Source: Hydrogenophaga sp.
Lineage (GTDB): Bacteria > Pseudomonadota > Gammaproteobacteria > Burkholderiales > Burkholderiaceae_C
DNA: 18,113 nt
Reading direction: 5' to 3'
NCBI GenBank assembly: GCA_020047875.1
Contig: JAIFNE010000072.1
Location: 1 to 18,113 of the forward strand
Positions 1-6,611 of this stretch are shown one piece after another. Positions within the stretch are counted from its first letter, which is position 1; each line of letters starts with the position of its first letter. A program made the translations under genes and the position numbers. The notes beneath the pieces were generated by a model that was not told the DNA's origin, did not search any database, and saw only the letters and a list, made by a program, of their open reading frames with translations.

Positions 1-1166
1 TGCGGCTGCAGCGCCGCCACCTCGGCCGGCACCGGCTCGGGCGAGGTGCCGCCAGCGAGCCAGGCTTCGGTGATCACCGCGTCGAGCTGGTCATGGCGCA
101 GGTTGTGCGCGATCGGCACCCGCTCCAGCGCGGTGCGGCTGTCGGTGATCGCCAGGCTGGTCTCGTCGAGCGTGAGGTAGAGCGACACGGCCGGGCAGTC
201 GCGCCCCGCCTGCAGTGTGTAAGCCTGCACCACCTCGTCGGGCAGCATGGTGATCTTGTGGCCCGGCATGTAGACGGTTGACAGGCGGTGGCGTGCCACC
301 GCGTCGATCGCGCTGTCGGGCGCAATGGCCAGACCCGGAGCAGCGATGTGGATGCCCAGCGTCACGGTGCCGCTACCCAGCCCCTGGACGGAGAGCGCGT
401 CGTCGATTTCGGTGGTGTGGGAGTCGTCCACCGAAAACGCCTGCACCGGTGCCAGCGGCAGTTCGTCGGCGATGGCTGGCGCCTGCAGGGGCGGAAACCC
501 GGTGCCTTTGGGAAACTGGTCAAACAAAAAGCGCTGCCAGTGAAACTGGTAGGCGCTGGTGATGGCGCCCGCGTTTTCCAGCAACGCCAGCGGCGCGGTG
601 TGGCTGTTGCGCGCCGCCTCGACCACCGCCTTGTATTCGGGCGTGTTCTTGTCAGGCCGGAACAAAATTTTGTAGAGATGCTCCCGCACCGGTTCCGGGC
701 AGACGCCGGCCACCAGATCGGCCGCCCAGGCTTCGATTTGCGCCTGCACCTGAGCCTTTTTCTCGATCGCGGCCAGCGCCTGCGCCAGGATCTCGGGTGG
801 CGCTTTCTTGTAGCGGCCCTTGCCCGCCCGGCGGAAATAGTGCGGTGCGCCCTGCAGGCAGAGCAGGGCCGCTACCTGTTCGGTGGTGCTGGCCTTGTCG
901 CTGAAATACTCGCGGGCCAGTTCGGCAAAACCAAACTCGTCTTCCGGCGCAAACTCGTAGGCCAGATCCCGCTCCATGGAATCGGCCAGCGCGGTGGCGG
1001 CCGGCATCAGCTCGCCCGGGGCGGGTTTTTCAAAACGCAGCAGGGCATTGGCGCCCTTGACCTTGACCCGCTTGCCCGAATCGAGCTCCACCTGCAGCGA
1101 GCTGTCGGCTTCAGACAAAAGGCGACCGGTCAGCACTTTGCCGGCATCGTCGAACAGTATGTACAT
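1..1166 (-). CDS. RNase II-family 3'-5' exoribonuclease (partial, 3' end beyond the window)
   Basis: The first 388 codons of an RNB-domain exoribonuclease are visible; the C-terminal part lies off the left edge. The start is the ATG at 1166, giving MYILFDDAGKVLTGRLL. Residues 1 to about 240 are the N-terminal RNA-binding/helical part typical of betaproteobacterial RNase II-like proteins. The catalytic RNB domain begins near residue 246 with VDDSHTTEIDDALSV. It supplies the Asp cluster that in this family holds Mg2+ for processive 3'-5' RNA hydrolysis. In E. coli RNase II the third element of this cluster is D207; here a Glu (residue 252) appears to occupy it. Later conserved stretches such as LSTVYMPGHKITMLP are present. 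The gene lies 37 bp downstream of the esterase gene and is probably co-transcribed with it. RNase II versus an RNase R-like variant cannot be settled without the C-terminal S1 region. Confidence 0.88.
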   Translation of the reverse strand, partial: MYILFDDAGKVLTGRLLSEADSSLQVELDSGKRVKVKGANALLRFEKPAPGELMPAATALADSMERDLAYEFAPEDEFGFAELAREYFSDKASTTEQVAALLCLQGAPHYFRRAGKGRYKKAPPEILAQALAAIEKKAQVQAQIEAWAADLVAGVCPEPVREHLYKILFRPDKNTPEYKAVVEAARNSHTAPLALLENAGAITSAYQFHWQRFLFDQFPKGTGFPPLQAPAIADELPLAPVQAFSVDDSHTTEIDDALSVQGLGSGTVTLGIHIAAPGLAIAPDSAIDAVARHRLSTVYMPGHKITMLPDEVVQAYTLQAGRDCPAVSLYLTLDETSLAITDSRTALERVPIAHNLRHDQLDAVITEAWLAGGTSPEPVPAEVAALQP

Positions 1167-1203
1167 GGGCCGAATTCTCCCACGCGCACCAGGGCGCGCC
1201 GGG

Positions 1204-1830
1204 TCACCGGGTTGGCCGCAGGAAGTCGAACAGCCGGCCGATGTGTTGATCGAAATCGCTGATCGCGTGGTCGCTGCCGGGCAGCAGCATCGTTTGCCCG
1301 CCAGCGCAAAAAGCCAACATTTCGCGCCAGTCCAGCACCTCGTCGCCCTGGGCGACGATGGCAAACAGCGTCTCGGGGCTGGCGGGTTGGCTGGCTGCCC
1401 ATGTGCCCAGCTCGGCCTCCATGGCCCGGAGCTGATCGATGTATTCAGGCTGGAAGACAAAGCGTTGGCCAGGCTCGTGCCAGCTGGCCTGCTCGCCAAC
1501 GTACTGCTGCAGATCCCGCGCCGGGAACACCGCTGGGTTGAGCAGCGCCGCGCGGCAGCCCAGTTGCAGGCTGAGGCATCTCGCGTAAAAACCGCCCAGC
1601 GACGAACCCACCACCGCCATGCGCTGGCGCGGCCAGTCGGCCGTGCCCCGCTGCAGCATCGACATGGCCTCGGCTGGTGAGGGTGGCAGCTGGGGGCACC
1701 ACCAGGTCACGCCGGGGTGCTCGGCCGCCACCCGGGCCGCCACCTGGCGCGCCTTGGTCGACATCGGCGACGAGCGAAACCCGTGGAGGTAGAGCAGGTG
1801 GGTGGTGGCGGTGTCGTCTGGCGGGCGCAT
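1204..1830 (-). CDS. yqiA: YqiA-type alpha/beta-hydrolase esterase
   Basis: A 208-residue single-domain alpha/beta hydrolase that matches E. coli YqiA (about 193 aa) motif by motif. It has LLYLHGFRSSP at 12-22 (oxyanion region), PQLPPSP at 46-52 and the nucleophile elbow VVGSSLGGFYA at 73-83, with Ser77 as the likely nucleophile. NPAVFP lies at 98-103, GDEVLDW at 162-168 (likely Asp163), and GSDHAI at 185-190 with His188. E. coli YqiA is known as an esterase acting on short acyl and palmitoyl-CoA-type substrates; the physiological substrate is unclear. No signal peptide is seen, so it is probably cytoplasmic. It is the first gene of a two-gene minus-strand unit with the exoribonuclease and is divergent from rodA across a 198-bp gap. 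The start at 1830 follows an AGG directly upstream and fits the family N-terminus. Confidence 0.85.
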   Translation of the reverse strand: MRPPDDTATTHLLYLHGFRSSPMSTKARQVAARVAAEHPGVTWWCPQLPPSPAEAMSMLQRGTADWPRQRMAVVGSSLGGFYARCLSLQLGCRAALLNPAVFPARDLQQYVGEQASWHEPGQRFVFQPEYIDQLRAMEAELGTWAASQPASPETLFAIVAQGDEVLDWREMLAFCAGGQTMLLPGSDHAISDFDQHIGRLFDFLRPTR

Positions 1831-2028
1831 CCTGGCAAGGATAATCCGCGATGGTTCATTGGGGTCGGGTGGGCTGGTGGATGCCGTGGCGAGTCAATTT
1901 TGTCCCGACTGAGAAGGTCATGGCTTGTGCCATGGCCGCCGAAGAGGGGCAAAAATGGCCGCAACGGCGCCGCCAGCGCCCCGACAGCACCGAAGGTGCG
2001 CCCAATAAACCATCTCGGATAATGGCGC

Positions 2029-3129
2029 ATGGCCGTCAGCTTCGACAAACCCAACCCGATCCAGCGCATCGCCCCCATCTTCCAGGGCTTTGACGGCCTG
2101 CTGTTCCTGGCCATCTTGCTGCTGGCCGCGATTGGTCTGCTGACCATGTATTCGGTGGGTTACGACCACGGCACCCGCTTCGTCGACCACGCGCGCAACA
2201 TGGTGATCGCTGCGGGGGTGATGTTCATCGTGGCGCAGGTCCCGCCGCAGCGCCTGATGTCCGTTGCGGTGCCGATGTACGTCTTGGGCGTGGTGTTGCT
2301 GGTCGGCGTGGAGCTGGCGGGCATTGAAAGGAAGGGCTCCCAGCGCTGGCTCGACGTGGGCGTGGTGATCCAGCCCAGCGAGCTGCTGAAGATCGCCATG
2401 CCGTTGATGCTGGCCTGGTGGTTTCAGCGCCGTGAGGGCCAGCTGGGCGCACTGGATTTTTCGGTCGCCTTGCTGTTGCTGGCCGTGCCGGCGGCGCTGA
2501 TCATGAAGCAGCCCGATCTGGGCACCGCCCTGCTGGTGGTGGCCTCGGGTTTGTTCGTGATCTTCTTCGCCGGGCTGAGCTGGAAGATCATCATCCCGCC
2601 AGTGCTGCTGGGCGCCTTCGGTATCGTGGTGCTGATCGTCATGGAGCCGAGCTGGTGCGCGCCCGATGTGGACTGGCGCGTGCTGCACGAATACCAGCGC
2701 CAGCGCGTCTGCACCCTGCTTGATCCCACCAAGGACCCGCTGGGCAAGGGTTTTCACATCATTCAGGGCATGATCGCGATTGGCTCGGGCGGCGTCTGGG
2801 GCAAGGGTTTCATGCAAGGCACCCAGACCCACCTCGAATTCATTCCCGAGCGCACCACTGACTTCATTTATGCCGCTTTCTCCGAAGAATTCGGTCTGCT
2901 CGGCACGCTGGGCCTCATGCTGGCCTTCATCTTCCTGGTGATGCGCGGGCTGATCATTGCGCTGGACGCCCCCACGCTGTTTGCCCGGCTGCTGGCGGGC
3001 GCGGTCACGCTCAACATCTTTGTCTACGCCTTCGTCAACATGGGCATGGTCAGCGGCATGGTCACCATGGGCGTGGGACTCGGCATTCTGATGTCGGTGG
3101 CCAGGTCCAGGCGCTTCATGCAGTCGTGA
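2029..3129 (+). CDS. rodA: RodA, SEDS peptidoglycan glycosyltransferase, with an internal deletion of the family signature
   Basis: A 366-residue polytopic membrane protein of the SEDS family. RodA polymerises lipid II during cell elongation together with PBP2 and the MreBCD system. Family landmarks are RKGSQRWLD (101-109), the QPSELLK segment (115-121), QPDLGTALL (161-169), a large extracytoplasmic loop (about 205-280) and IPERTTDFIYA (272-282), whose Asp278 corresponds to the conserved catalytic Asp. Near the C-terminus the protein reads NMGMVSG then MVTMGVGLGILMS. Relatives have about 18 extra residues between these blocks, of the form ILPVVGVPLPFxSYGGTA, which is the FtsW/RodA/SpoVE signature. 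The join lies at residues 343/344 (bases 3057/3058) and is in frame. Either this is a damaged rodA or the sequence has a 54-base error. The gene stands apart from mrdA/mreBCD here. No strong ribosome binding site is seen; MAVSFDKPNPIQRIAP matches family N-termini. Confidence 0.93.
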   Translation: MAVSFDKPNPIQRIAPIFQGFDGLLFLAILLLAAIGLLTMYSVGYDHGTRFVDHARNMVIAAGVMFIVAQVPPQRLMSVAVPMYVLGVVLLVGVELAGIERKGSQRWLDVGVVIQPSELLKIAMPLMLAWWFQRREGQLGALDFSVALLLLAVPAALIMKQPDLGTALLVVASGLFVIFFAGLSWKIIIPPVLLGAFGIVVLIVMEPSWCAPDVDWRVLHEYQRQRVCTLLDPTKDPLGKGFHIIQGMIAIGSGGVWGKGFMQGTQTHLEFIPERTTDFIYAAFSEEFGLLGTLGLMLAFIFLVMRGLIIALDAPTLFARLLAGAVTLNIFVYAFVNMGMVSGMVTMGVGLGILMSVARSRRFMQS

Positions 3130-3210
3130 GGGGGCGCCTGTGGTTCTGACGTTCCGGCGCTGCCACAATGGTCACTTACCCAACGACCGAACCATTTTTC
3201 AAGGACAGCC

Positions 3211-3657
3211 ATGCTGAACATTCTGATCCCGGTTGACGGTTCCGAGCACGCCATGCGTGCCGTGCATCACGCGCTGTTTCTGGTGACCGCGGGCCTGAGG
3301 GCTCGGTTTGTGGTGGCCAATGTGCAGTCTGCGGCCAACCTGTACGAGCTGGTCGTGGCGCACGACCCGACCGTGCTGCAGCAGGTCAGCGAAGCAGCCG
3401 GCCACGACCTGATGCGCCCGGCGGTGCAGTTGCTGCAGGCCGCTGGCCAGCAGGTCACGCAGGACGTGGTGACCGGCGACCCGGCGCAGATGCTGGTTGA
3501 TGTGATCGAGCGCCACGCTTGCGACGCGGTGATCATGGCCACCCACGGCGCCGGTCTTCGCGCGGCCATGTTCGGCTCCGTCGCGCAGGAATTGGTGCAC
3601 CTGTCGCCGGTGCCGGTGACGCTGGTCAAGCCGCTGCCCGAATCCGAAGCGCCCTGA
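3211..3657 (+). CDS. Universal stress protein, UspA family
   Basis: A 148-residue single Usp domain, cytoplasmic. The N-terminal strand MLNILIPVDGSEHAMRAV (Asp9, Ser11) is the usual Usp start, and the C-terminal half holds VIMATHGAGLRAAMFGSVAQ (107-126) followed by SPVPVTLVK. ATP-binding Usps carry G-x2-G-x9-G-S/T in this loop. Here the first Gly is Ala110 and only eight residues separate Gly113 from Gly122-Ser123, so nucleotide binding is uncertain. The start ATG has AAGGA about six bases upstream. The gene follows rodA by 81 bp and ends 30 bp before a strong intrinsic terminator at 3687. Functions of such proteins range from stress survival to metabolic regulation; none can be assigned here. 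Confidence 0.9.
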   Translation: MLNILIPVDGSEHAMRAVHHALFLVTAGLRARFVVANVQSAANLYELVVAHDPTVLQQVSEAAGHDLMRPAVQLLQAAGQQVTQDVVTGDPAQMLVDVIERHACDAVIMATHGAGLRAAMFGSVAQELVHLSPVPVTLVKPLPESEAP

Positions 3658-3686
3658 CCCAGGGCGCGCGGCGCCCGCCGATCAAC

Positions 3687-3714
3687 AGCCAGACGGACCG
3701 GTCTGGCTTTTTTT
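3687..3714 (+). terminator. Intrinsic terminator after the UspA-family gene
   Basis: A perfect 8-bp stem, AGCCAGAC (3687-3694) and GTCTGGCT (3701-3708), encloses a six-base loop and runs into seven consecutive T residues (3708-3714). The position, 30 bp after the stop codon at 3657, fits termination of the rodA/usp transcription. It also insulates the catabolic genes downstream. Confidence 0.9.
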
Positions 3715-3771
3715 CGTCCGGGATTTGCCGCATCAGGCGCCAATCCGAAGCCTGTTACCTCGTCTGAAAAT

Positions 3772-3789
3772 TACGTTTAGCGAAACGTA
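3772..3789. promoter_or_regulatory. Perfect 7-7 palindrome, candidate operator of the monooxygenase operon
   Basis: TACGTTT-AGCG-AAACGTA is a perfect inverted repeat with a four-base centre, lying between the usp terminator and the monooxygenase gene. It abuts the upstream edge of a candidate -35 element (3790-3795). That position suits a dimeric activator or repressor of an aromatic-catabolic operon. The size and sequence are compatible with IclR-, MarR- or TetR-type sites. No regulator gene is in the window, so the binding protein is unknown. Confidence 0.55.
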
Positions 3790-3818
3790 TTTACGGATGT
3801 GGAATTATCCATTACAGT
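3790..3818 (+). promoter_or_regulatory. Candidate sigma-70 promoter of the monooxygenase operon
   Basis: TTTACG (3790-3795) and TACAGT (3813-3818) each match four of six consensus positions, with an optimal 17-bp spacer. The element sits directly downstream of the palindrome at 3772-3789. It would give a leader of roughly 90 bases before the ATG at 3913. The assignment rests on position and spacing only. Confidence 0.4.
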
Positions 3819-3912
3819 GCTTCAGCTTCCGGGCGCGCAGGTTTGCGCCTGCTGCCCCTTTGCCTGACGCCGTCCGCCGACGGTGAGCCGCACGACCTGA
3901 GTCCCGAGCCGC

Positions 3913-5628
3913 ATGGCCACCTACGTCTACCCCACCTTCCCGTACCGGGCGCCCCACGACCTGATGGCCGGGGCGCCGCAGCGCCGCCCGCTGGTGGTCA
4001 TCGGCGCCGGCCCGGTGGGGCTGGCCGCCGCGATCGACGCATGCCTGCAGGGCCTGCCGGTGATCGTGTTCGACGAAGACGACAGCGTCTCTTTCGGCTC
4101 GCGCGCCGTCTGTTACGCCAAGCGCTCGCTGGAAATCCTGGACCGCCTTGGCGTGGGCGATACCGTGGTGAACCAGGGCGTGAGCTGGAACGTTGGGCGG
4201 ACTTTCTTGCGCGAAGACGAGGTGTACCGCTTCAACCTGGTTCCCGAACCCGGCCACAAGCGCCCCGGCATGATCAACCTGCAGCAGTACCACCTGGAAG
4301 CGGCGCTGGTAAGGCGCGCGCAAGAACTGGGCGTGGACCTGCGCTGGAAGTACCGGGTGGCGGGCGTGGTGCCGCTGGCCGACGGTGCCCGGCTCAGCCT
4401 GGAGACACCCGATGGCGCGTTCGACATCGAGGCCGACTGGGTGATCGTGGCCGACGGCGCGCGCTCACATGTTCGCCGCCAGCTCGGACTGGACATCGAA
4501 GGCCAGGTGTTCAAAGACCGTTTTTTGATCGCCGACGTGGTCATGACGGCCGACTTTCCAGCCGAGCGCTGGTTCTGGTTCGACCCGCCGTTCCACCCCA
4601 ATCAGTCGGTGCTGTTGCACAAGCAGAGCGACAACGTCTGGCGCATCGACTTCCAGCTTGGCTGGGATGCCGATCCAGAGGAAGAAAAGAAGGCCGAAAA
4701 CATCCTGCCGCGGGTTCGGGCCATGCTGGGCGATGAGCGCGAATTTGAGCTGGAGTGGGCCAGCATCTACACCTTTCAGTGCCGCCGCATGACGCAGTTT
4801 CGCCATGGTCACCTGCTGTTCGCGGGTGACGCGGCGCACCAGGTGTCGCCGTTTGGTGCCCGCGGTGCCAACTCTGGTTTTCAGGACGTCGACGATCTGG
4901 TGTGGAAGCTCGCTCTGGTCATCCAGGGCCTGGCGCCGGCCGCGCTGCTCGACAGTTACAACACCGACCGCGTTTACGCGGCTGACGAGAACATTCGCAA
5001 TTCCACTCGCTCCACCGACTTCATTACGCCCAAGAGCTCGGTCAGCAAGCTGTTTCGCAACGCTGCGCTGGAGCTGGCGCGCAGCCACCCGTTTGCCCGC
5101 AAGCTGGTCAATTCCGGACGCCTGAGCGTGCCCTGCGTGTTGGTGGACTCGGTGCTCAATACGCCCGATGTTGATGCGTTCAGCGGAGACATGGTGCCAG
5201 GCGCGCCGCTGGCCGACGCGCCGGTGCGCGTGGCGGGGCAGGCCGCCTGGCTGCTCGACCAGTTGGGCAACCGGTTTGTTCTGCTCGCTTTCGTCGATCG
5301 GATCGATGCCATCGGTGGTGCGCTCGCCGCGCTGCATGAGCAGAGCGCGGCGTTGGCCGCGCAGGCCATTGCGGTGCAGGTGATCTGGGTCACCTCGCAT
5401 GCCAGCGCGGCCCCCAACATGACCACGCTGCACGACCAGGACAGCCTGATCGCGCAGCGGCTCGACGCGCCCCCCGGCAGCGCCTACCTGATTCGGCCCG
5501 ACCAGCATGTGGCTGCGCGCTGGCGGGCGTTCGACGCTGGCCGGCTGCGGGCGGCATTGCGCCGCGCCACCGGTCAGGACCTGCCTGCCGGTGCCGCCAG
5601 CCAGTCGGCCAGCGGGGCCGCCGCCTGA
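3913..5628 (+). CDS. FAD-dependent aromatic monooxygenase (PheA/TfdB/MhpA-like)
   Basis: A 571-residue class A flavoprotein hydroxylase. It has the dinucleotide-binding motif VVIGAGPVGLAAA (28-40) after a short N-terminal tail. The DG motif VIVADGARSH lies at 177-186, and GDAAHQVSPFGARGANSGFQDVDDL at 305-329 contacts the flavin ribityl and pyrophosphate. A C-terminal region (about 420-560) resembles the thioredoxin-like domain of phenol hydroxylases. The family uses NAD(P)H and O2 to hydroxylate phenolic rings; 3-(3-hydroxyphenyl)propionate hydroxylase and 2,4-dichlorophenol hydroxylase are members. The substrate cannot be read from sequence. It is followed after 14 bp by a DUF2783-like protein and then by a VOC-fold metalloprotein, suggesting one short catabolic operon. 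A palindrome and a candidate promoter lie upstream. The ribosome binding site is weak, but the start gives the family N-terminus. The protein is soluble with no signal peptide. Confidence 0.88.
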   Translation: MATYVYPTFPYRAPHDLMAGAPQRRPLVVIGAGPVGLAAAIDACLQGLPVIVFDEDDSVSFGSRAVCYAKRSLEILDRLGVGDTVVNQGVSWNVGRTFLREDEVYRFNLVPEPGHKRPGMINLQQYHLEAALVRRAQELGVDLRWKYRVAGVVPLADGARLSLETPDGAFDIEADWVIVADGARSHVRRQLGLDIEGQVFKDRFLIADVVMTADFPAERWFWFDPPFHPNQSVLLHKQSDNVWRIDFQLGWDADPEEEKKAENILPRVRAMLGDEREFELEWASIYTFQCRRMTQFRHGHLLFAGDAAHQVSPFGARGANSGFQDVDDLVWKLALVIQGLAPAALLDSYNTDRVYAADENIRNSTRSTDFITPKSSVSKLFRNAALELARSHPFARKLVNSGRLSVPCVLVDSVLNTPDVDAFSGDMVPGAPLADAPVRVAGQAAWLLDQLGNRFVLLAFVDRIDAIGGALAALHEQSAALAAQAIAVQVIWVTSHASAAPNMTTLHDQDSLIAQRLDAPPGSAYLIRPDQHVAARWRAFDAGRLRAALRRATGQDLPAGAASQSASGAAA

Positions 5629-5642
5629 AACCGGAGCACGCC

Positions 5643-5867
5643 ATGCCTTTGCAACTTCAACCCAATCTCGTCGAACCCGGCCAGCGCTATTTCCGCGACT
5701 TCACCCCCGGCGACGATTTCTATGAGGCCCTGATCGACATCCACCGCGACCTCAGCGACGAACAAAGCCAGCTGCTCAACGCGAAGCTGATCCTGCTGCT
5801 GGCCAATCAGGTGGGCGACATCGCGGTGTTGAAACAGGCCCTGGCGCTGGCGCGCGAGGGGCTGTAG
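5643..5867 (+). CDS. Small DUF2783-type protein
   Basis: A 74-residue hydrophilic protein. The central stretch FYEALIDIHRDLSDEQSQLLNAK and the following LLLANQVGDIAVLKQAL resemble DUF2783, a small family usually encoded next to FAD monooxygenases; this is from recall of the family. The pattern suggests two or three amphipathic helices and no catalytic residues stand out. GGAG lies six bases before the ATG, and the gene begins 14 bp after the monooxygenase stop. A role as a small partner or stabiliser of the monooxygenase is an inference from the constant neighbourhood. Confidence 0.78.
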   Translation: MPLQLQPNLVEPGQRYFRDFTPGDDFYEALIDIHRDLSDEQSQLLNAKLILLLANQVGDIAVLKQALALAREGL

Positions 5868-5939
5868 CGTCCCGATCCGAGGTCGTTTTGCATATTCCCG
5901 GCGACAGCCAACCTTTCATTTTTTCCAGGAGACAGCCCG

Positions 5940-6479
5940 ATGCTCAACATCCGCAAAATTCACCATGTGGCCTATCGCTGCCGCGATGCCAAGGAAACCG
6001 TCGAGTGGTACCGCAAGCACCTCGACATGAACTTCGTGCTCGCCATCGCCGAGGACCATGTGCCGTCCACCCACGCGCCCGATCCGTACATGCATGTGTT
6101 CATGGATGCGGGCGGTGGCAATGTGCTGGCCTTCTTCGAACTGCCGAACTCGCCCGGCATGGGGCGCGATCCCAACACGCCCGAGTGGGTGCAACACATC
6201 GCGCTGGAGGTCGAATCGGTCCATGTGCTCGAGACCGCCAAGGCGCGGCTGGAGGCGGCAGGTATTCCGGTGATCGGCATCACCGACCACGCCATCTTCA
6301 AAAGCATTTACTTTTTCGATCCCAACGGCCACCGTCTGGAGCTGGCGGCCAACACCGCCACGCCCGCGATGATGAAAAAACTCGACGATGTGAAGTGGGA
6401 CATGCTCGAAGAATGGTCCAGAACCCGGCGCGCTCCGAAGCACGCCGCCTGGATGCACGAGCGGGAACTCAGCGCCTGA
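5940..6479 (+). CDS. VOC-family metalloenzyme (glyoxalase/extradiol dioxygenase fold)
   Basis: A 179-residue protein with two VOC modules, starting IRKIHHVAYRCRDAKETVEWY and continuing EWVQHIALEVESV at 82-94 and FDPNGHRLELAA at 126-137. Four candidate metal ligands fall at His9, Glu67, His86 and Glu134. Their spacing is close to the His-Glu-His-Glu set of bacterial glyoxalase I. An extradiol dioxygenase or an isomerase/lyase is equally possible for this superfamily. AGGAG is well placed before the ATG. The gene is 72 bp after the DUF2783-type gene on the same strand, so it probably handles a product of the monooxygenase or a related ring-derived intermediate. The C-terminal tail (about 140-179) is extra helical sequence beyond the fold. 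Confidence 0.85.
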   Translation: MLNIRKIHHVAYRCRDAKETVEWYRKHLDMNFVLAIAEDHVPSTHAPDPYMHVFMDAGGGNVLAFFELPNSPGMGRDPNTPEWVQHIALEVESVHVLETAKARLEAAGIPVIGITDHAIFKSIYFFDPNGHRLELAANTATPAMMKKLDDVKWDMLEEWSRTRRAPKHAAWMHERELSA

Positions 6480-6529
6480 GTGGGGGTCCCCAGGCGGTTC
6501 AATCGCTGGAATAAAATGCAAAAAACCCT

Positions 6530-6556
6530 TCAAGTCGGCGCTTAAGCGGCCGAAAT
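6530..6556 (+). promoter_or_regulatory. Candidate sigma-28 (FliA) promoter
   Basis: TCAAGTCG (6530-6537), an 11-base spacer, then GCCGAAAT (6549-6556) reproduces the 8-11-8 layout of sigma-28 promoters. It matches TAAAGTTT at five positions and GCCGATAA at six. A TCAAG form of the -35 is familiar from betaproteobacterial flagellar genes. It lies 55 bases upstream of the ATG at 6612. If real, it places the unrecognised downstream protein in the flagellar/chemotaxis regulon. Confidence 0.55.
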
Positions 6557-6611
6557 CCCAAGGGAACTCCCGGATTCCTACCATCCGGTGCCTGAGAAAG
6601 AGGGGTTACCC

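Noticed and set aside
288..1262. A 324-codon plus-strand frame opposite the exoribonuclease gene
   Set aside because: The minus-strand reading gives a clear RNB protein; the plus-strand translation has no family features.
2018..2023. GATAAT just before the rodA start, a possible -10 for a leaderless transcript
   Set aside because: No acceptable -35 hexamer lies 16-18 bases upstream, so the match to the consensus is not enough.
1918..3168. A 416-codon minus-strand frame opposite rodA
   Set aside because: Low-complexity His/Gln/Asp-rich translation with no domain, exactly opposite an obvious membrane protein gene.
6481..6492. TGGGG-GT-CCCCA inverted repeat after the VOC gene
   Set aside because: A two-base centre cannot form a hairpin loop without losing pairs, and there is no T tract; probably chance in GC-rich sequence.
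6588..6611. GTG start for the unrecognised protein, eight codons upstream of ATG 6612
   Set aside because: No ribosome binding site precedes it, whereas AGGGG is well spaced before ATG 6612; the extra codons overlap that site.
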